Source: an uncultured Neglectibacter sp.
GTDB taxonomy: Bacteria; Bacillota; Clostridia; Oscillospirales; Acutalibacteraceae
Direction of reading: 5' to 3'
Assembly (NCBI GenBank): GCA_946554335.1
Contig: CAMNSA010000012.1
Location: forward strand, 1-64,000
DNA length: 64,000 nucleotides
This document shows, one piece after another, positions 61,437-64,000 of this stretch. How positions within the stretch are numbered: position 1 is the stretch's first letter; each line of letters opens with the position of its first letter. The notes beneath the pieces were generated by a model. It was not told the DNA's origin, did no database searches, and saw only the letters and a list, made by a program, of their open reading frames with translations. Both the position numbers and the translations under genes were made by a program.

Positions 61437-61471
61437 AAGGACCTCCGGCAATTTGCCGGAGGTCCTTTTTT
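61437..61471 (+). terminator. Terminator after GGGtGRT gene
   Basis: A 13-bp perfect stem, AAGGACCTCCGGC (61437-61449) and GCCGGAGGTCCTT (61455-61467), with a T-run to 61471. Confidence 0.93.
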
Positions 61472-61501
61472 AGTTGTTAGTTGTTAGAAATTAGTAGTTA
61501 G
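61471..61501. repeat. TTAG-rich repeat, short copy
   Basis: TAGTTGTTAGTTGTTAGAAA and the following TTAGTAGTTAG belong to the same repeat class as 20601-20686 and 55951-56029. It lies between two convergent genes, directly after the terminator. Confidence 0.6.
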
Positions 61502-61519
61502 AATCACGCCCTTTTCTCA

Positions 61520-61972
61520 TCAAGCTTGGACTTTTGGATTCTTTCCTGCGATCCTTCGGTAGAGGGCAAACACCAGGGTGGAGCCCACGGTGACGGCAAT
61601 TCCGATCCAGTACATGGGGCGGTAGCCAAGATTCTCAATGATCCATCCGGAAAAGAGGTTCCCTACAATGCCGCTTAAACCGAAATAGATGGAGTAGGCC
61701 ACGGTCTGGTAGGTGGTACGGATGTCCGGCGGAGCAATGGAATCCATATAGTACAGCACGCCGATGGTGAACAGCGCGAAGGAGTTGATACCGGTGATCA
61801 GTCCGATCTGTTCCGGTGAAAGCCCCTTTTCCTCCAAATAAACTGTGATAAATGGCCCAAACACAGCCCTTGCCAGCATAAAGAAGAAATAGATGGCAGC
61901 AAAAATAATTTTCACCCGGCGCAGGCGTGCACGGTCTATGGACTCGTTCGGGGTTTGGTCTGTCTGCTTCAT
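61520..61972 (-). pseudogene. MFS transporter with internal deletion
   Basis: This 150-aa frame joins the beginning of a major facilitator protein (ARAVFGPFITVYLEEKGLSPEQIGLITG, helix 1 and start of helix 2) directly to its end (INSFALFTIGVLYYMDSIAPPDIRTTYQTV to the last helix and basic tail). The middle, about helices 2 to 9 of a usual 400-aa protein, is missing, yet the frame is intact. AAGGAGG lies six bases before ATG 61972, so it can still be translated. It lies 53 bases after the esterase-like gene on the same strand. It is most likely a decaying gene; a working four-helix form is less likely. Confidence 0.7.
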
Positions 61973-62025
61973 TTTCGGCCTCCTTGGAGACAGGAAAGGA
62001 GTCTGCCATGCTGCCGTTCCTTGTT

Positions 62026-62913
62026 TTATTTGTTAAATGATTGCTGGGGATAGAGAAAATCCCGCTTCAGGGGGAGCAGGGTACGAAGCCCCTCGCAAAG
62101 ATATTTTTCCCACATGTTCCAATCGTGGTCATAGTCCTGCGCCAGGATATATTCCACCGGGTATTCCAGCTCCCGAAGCTTTTCGGCGTCGCCCTCCATG
62201 CGCCTCCGGATGAATTCCCTGCTGCCGCAGGCCAGAAGAAATCTGGGAAGCGGCTTTCCTTCTTTTTTGTTTCTCACTGCCGCGGCGTAGAGATCATAGG
62301 CTGAGCCGGGAAAGGCTTCCGGATCGCCGAAGGCAACCTGATAGGAGGGCATAAAGGTCTTGAAATGGTCGCTCTTCATTTCCTCCACCAGCGTCCGGGC
62401 GTCCAGAGTCATGCCGATGCCGCCGGAGATGTCCAGGCAGGCGCTGTATAAGTCCGGTCGGAGGATTGCCATGCCCAGCGCCACATTTGCGCCCATGGCG
62501 TATCCCATGACAAAATTGTCCTCCCGCTCAGGGGAGGAGGGGAATATCGTTTGAATGACCGTGGGAAGTTCTTCTGTGAGATAGGTGAAATACTTTCCTC
62601 CCGCGCAATCCGTGCCGAAGAATTGGAAATCGGGGCAGACCAGCATCACGCGGTTTTCCTGGGCATACCGCTCTAAAGGCACGTACCGCGAGGTGACCGA
62701 GTGGTTTTCTCCTCCGCCGTGCAAAACATAGACCGTTTGAAATTTCATGCCGGCCTGATACTTGCAGCGCTTTTTCTGGCCAATGGGGTTCTGGCCCCGC
62801 GCCTGAGACTCTGCGGGGTCGTAAAAGCTCAGCTCGTCGGTGGGCAGAATGATCGTGACGGAGACATTTCTCTCAATAGACTGACTCTTAAAATTATAAT
62901 GAACCAATGCCAT
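62026..62913 (-). CDS. Esterase-like protein lacking the catalytic serine
   Basis: This is a 295-aa alpha/beta-hydrolase fold homologous to the esterase at 58629. The strand VYVLHGGGENH and the late His263 in DYDHDW are kept, but the nucleophile elbow reads GYAMG (Ala139 instead of Ser). The acid position is Glu233 (GSREF) where the active paralogue has Asp199. Hydrolysis by the usual route is therefore not expected; the protein may bind a ligand or be decaying. The frame is intact. ATG 62913 has AAAGGAG eight bases upstream. It precedes the truncated MFS gene. Confidence 0.85.
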   Translation of the reverse strand: MALVHYNFKSQSIERNVSVTIILPTDELSFYDPAESQARGQNPIGQKKRCKYQAGMKFQTVYVLHGGGENHSVTSRYVPLERYAQENRVMLVCPDFQFFGTDCAGGKYFTYLTEELPTVIQTIFPSSPEREDNFVMGYAMGANVALGMAILRPDLYSACLDISGGIGMTLDARTLVEEMKSDHFKTFMPSYQVAFGDPEAFPGSAYDLYAAAVRNKKEGKPLPRFLLACGSREFIRRRMEGDAEKLRELEYPVEYILAQDYDHDWNMWEKYLCEGLRTLLPLKRDFLYPQQSFNK

Positions 62914-63086
62914 AGGTCTCGCTCCTTTGAGATTTTTCTTTCAGTGTAGCACATTCGGCAGAGAAAGTCCGCAATATTTTTGATTCATCTTGGGGAATAG
63001 AAGCTTTTCTGGGGAAATGAATCTTTTGGGAGAGAAGTAAAGAAGAAAAGCTCTGCTTTCGCGGAAACACTCCCCCCGCTTTTCCC

Positions 63087-64000
63087 TTAAAGCTCTGACG
63101 ACGCCTGATACATTCCGGCGTATACTCCTCCGGCGCGGATCAGCTCCTCGTGAGACCCTTCTTCACAGACGCCCTGCTCGTCCAGCACCACGATGCGGTC
63201 AGCCTTCCGCACCGTAGAGAGGCGGTGGGCGATGACCAGGGTGGTGCGCTGTCCGGCCAGCTGTTCCATGCTTTTTTGGATCAGTTTTTCGCTGTGGTTG
63301 TCTAAAGCGCTGGTGGCCTCGTCAAAGATCACAATGGGCGGATCCTTCAGGAACACCCGGGCAATGGAGATCCGCTGCTGCTGGCCGCCGGAGAGCCGCA
63401 CGCCCCGCGGCCCCACATCGGTGTCGTATCCCTGAGGCAGCTTCAGGATGAATTCATGCGCCCCGGCTTTTTTGGAGGCGGAAACGATCTCTTCCCGGGT
63501 GCAGCCGGGCCTGCCATAGGCGATGTTCTCCTCAATGGTGCCCGCAAACAGGTATACATCCTGCTGCACCATCCCAATGTTCTGCCGGAGCGATCCCAGG
63601 GTCGCCTCTTCAATAGGCTGACCGTCCAGCAGGATCTTTCCCTTTTGAGTCTGATAGAATCGGGGAATCAGGGAGCAGAGGGTGGTTTTGCCCACACCGG
63701 AGGCCCCCACCAGAGCCACATACTCTCCGGCTTTGACCGACAGGTTCAGGCCGCGAAACACGCTGGCTCCGCCGTCATAGGAAAAGGAGATGTCCTGTAG
63801 CTCCAGATCGCCCCTGACTCTGGGAAGGGCCCGGGCACAGGGCGCCTCCCGGATCTCCGGAGCCGTTTCCATCAGTTCCCAGTATCTGGCAAAGCTGGTG
63901 CGGCCCTCCTGCAAAAGGCGGCTGGTATTCGCCAGGCTCTTTACCGGGGCCGCAAAGTAATTGACATACATCAGAAAAAGGATCAGATCGGGCAATTCCA
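63087..64000 (-). CDS. ABC exporter (transmembrane-ATPase fusion), 5' part outside window
   Basis: The last 300 residues of a half-size ABC exporter. It enters in the last membrane helices (LILFLMYVNYFAAPVKSLAN), then the ATPase domain: Walker A GASGVGKTTL, Q-loop, signature RLSGGQQQRISIARVFL, Walker B PPIVIFDEATSALD, and H-loop VIAHRLSTV. The in-frame Met at 63995 is inside the membrane domain and is not the true start. The fold resembles lipid or drug exporters of the MsbA/BmrA kind; the substrate is unknown. Confidence 0.9.
   Translation of the reverse strand, partial: ELPDLILFLMYVNYFAAPVKSLANTSRLLQEGRTSFARYWELMETAPEIREAPCARALPRVRGDLELQDISFSYDGGASVFRGLNLSVKAGEYVALVGASGVGKTTLCSLIPRFYQTQKGKILLDGQPIEEATLGSLRQNIGMVQQDVYLFAGTIEENIAYGRPGCTREEIVSASKKAGAHEFILKLPQGYDTDVGPRGVRLSGGQQQRISIARVFLKDPPIVIFDEATSALDNHSEKLIQKSMEQLAGQRTTLVIAHRLSTVRKADRIVVLDEQGVCEEGSHEELIRAGGVYAGMYQASSEL

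Overview
The window reads as a piece of chromosome from a low-to-mid GC-classified but fairly G+C-rich Gram-positive anaerobe, most likely class Clostridia (Oscillospirales/Ruminococcaceae-like gut lineage). Support: AddAB instead of RecBCD, an L20-type leader before infC-rpmI-rplT, Firmicutes gene strings (trmFO, plsX-rnc, smc, ftsY; yhbY-nadD-yqeK-rsfS), HelD, YvlB/DUF2089 pairs, strong AGGAGG ribosome sites, frequent TTG starts, and a GGGtGRT/Fe-S scaffold pair typical of anaerobes. The assignment is inference from gene content; I ran no search. I saw no rRNA, tRNA, insertion sequence, CRISPR array or prophage.

Layout. 1-319: two copies of a hairpin-rich repeat. 320-7161: addB-addA (recombinational repair). 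7192-8581: consensus promoter, leader with intrinsic terminator, then infC (ATT start), rpmI, rplT. 8648-16942: RNA methyltransferase, dprA, topA, trmFO, plsX, rnc and a radical SAM protein, mostly overlapping or tightly packed. 16966-22099: smc, a repeat-rich gap, and ftsY with an unusual C-terminal extension. 22126-29365: rdgB, small metabolic and unknown genes, then yhbY, two small nucleotide-related genes, nadD, yqeK, rsfS and leuS. 29616-32422: a sugar isomerase / dehydrogenase / sugar isomerase cassette. 33442-35710: an AT-rich palindrome and strong promoter driving a DUF2089 regulator, a DUF4097 protein and a cell-wall amidase.

35792-46318: a lone radical SAM gene, an NhaC antiporter, a polyphosphate phosphotransferase, two TM2 proteins, hflX, a ZIP-type metal transporter and a two-gene ABC exporter. 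46558-55951: a complete arginine operon (argG-H-C-J-B-D-F) preceded by an 18-bp ARG box that fits the ArgR consensus at every position. It contains two small membrane-protein genes between argJ and argB and a CxxC glutaredoxin-like gene at its end. 56476-58560: helD. 58629-64000: an esterase, the Fe-S scaffold/GGGtGRT operon with its own consensus promoter, an internally deleted MFS gene, an esterase-like protein that has lost its catalytic serine, and the C-terminal part of an ABC exporter that runs off the window.

The most unusual items are the GGGtGRT operon of unknown function, the pseudo-esterase and mini-MFS beside it, FtsY with a domain appended at the wrong end, membrane genes inside the arg operon, and several intergenic elements built from many hairpins, one pair of which shows compensatory base changes.
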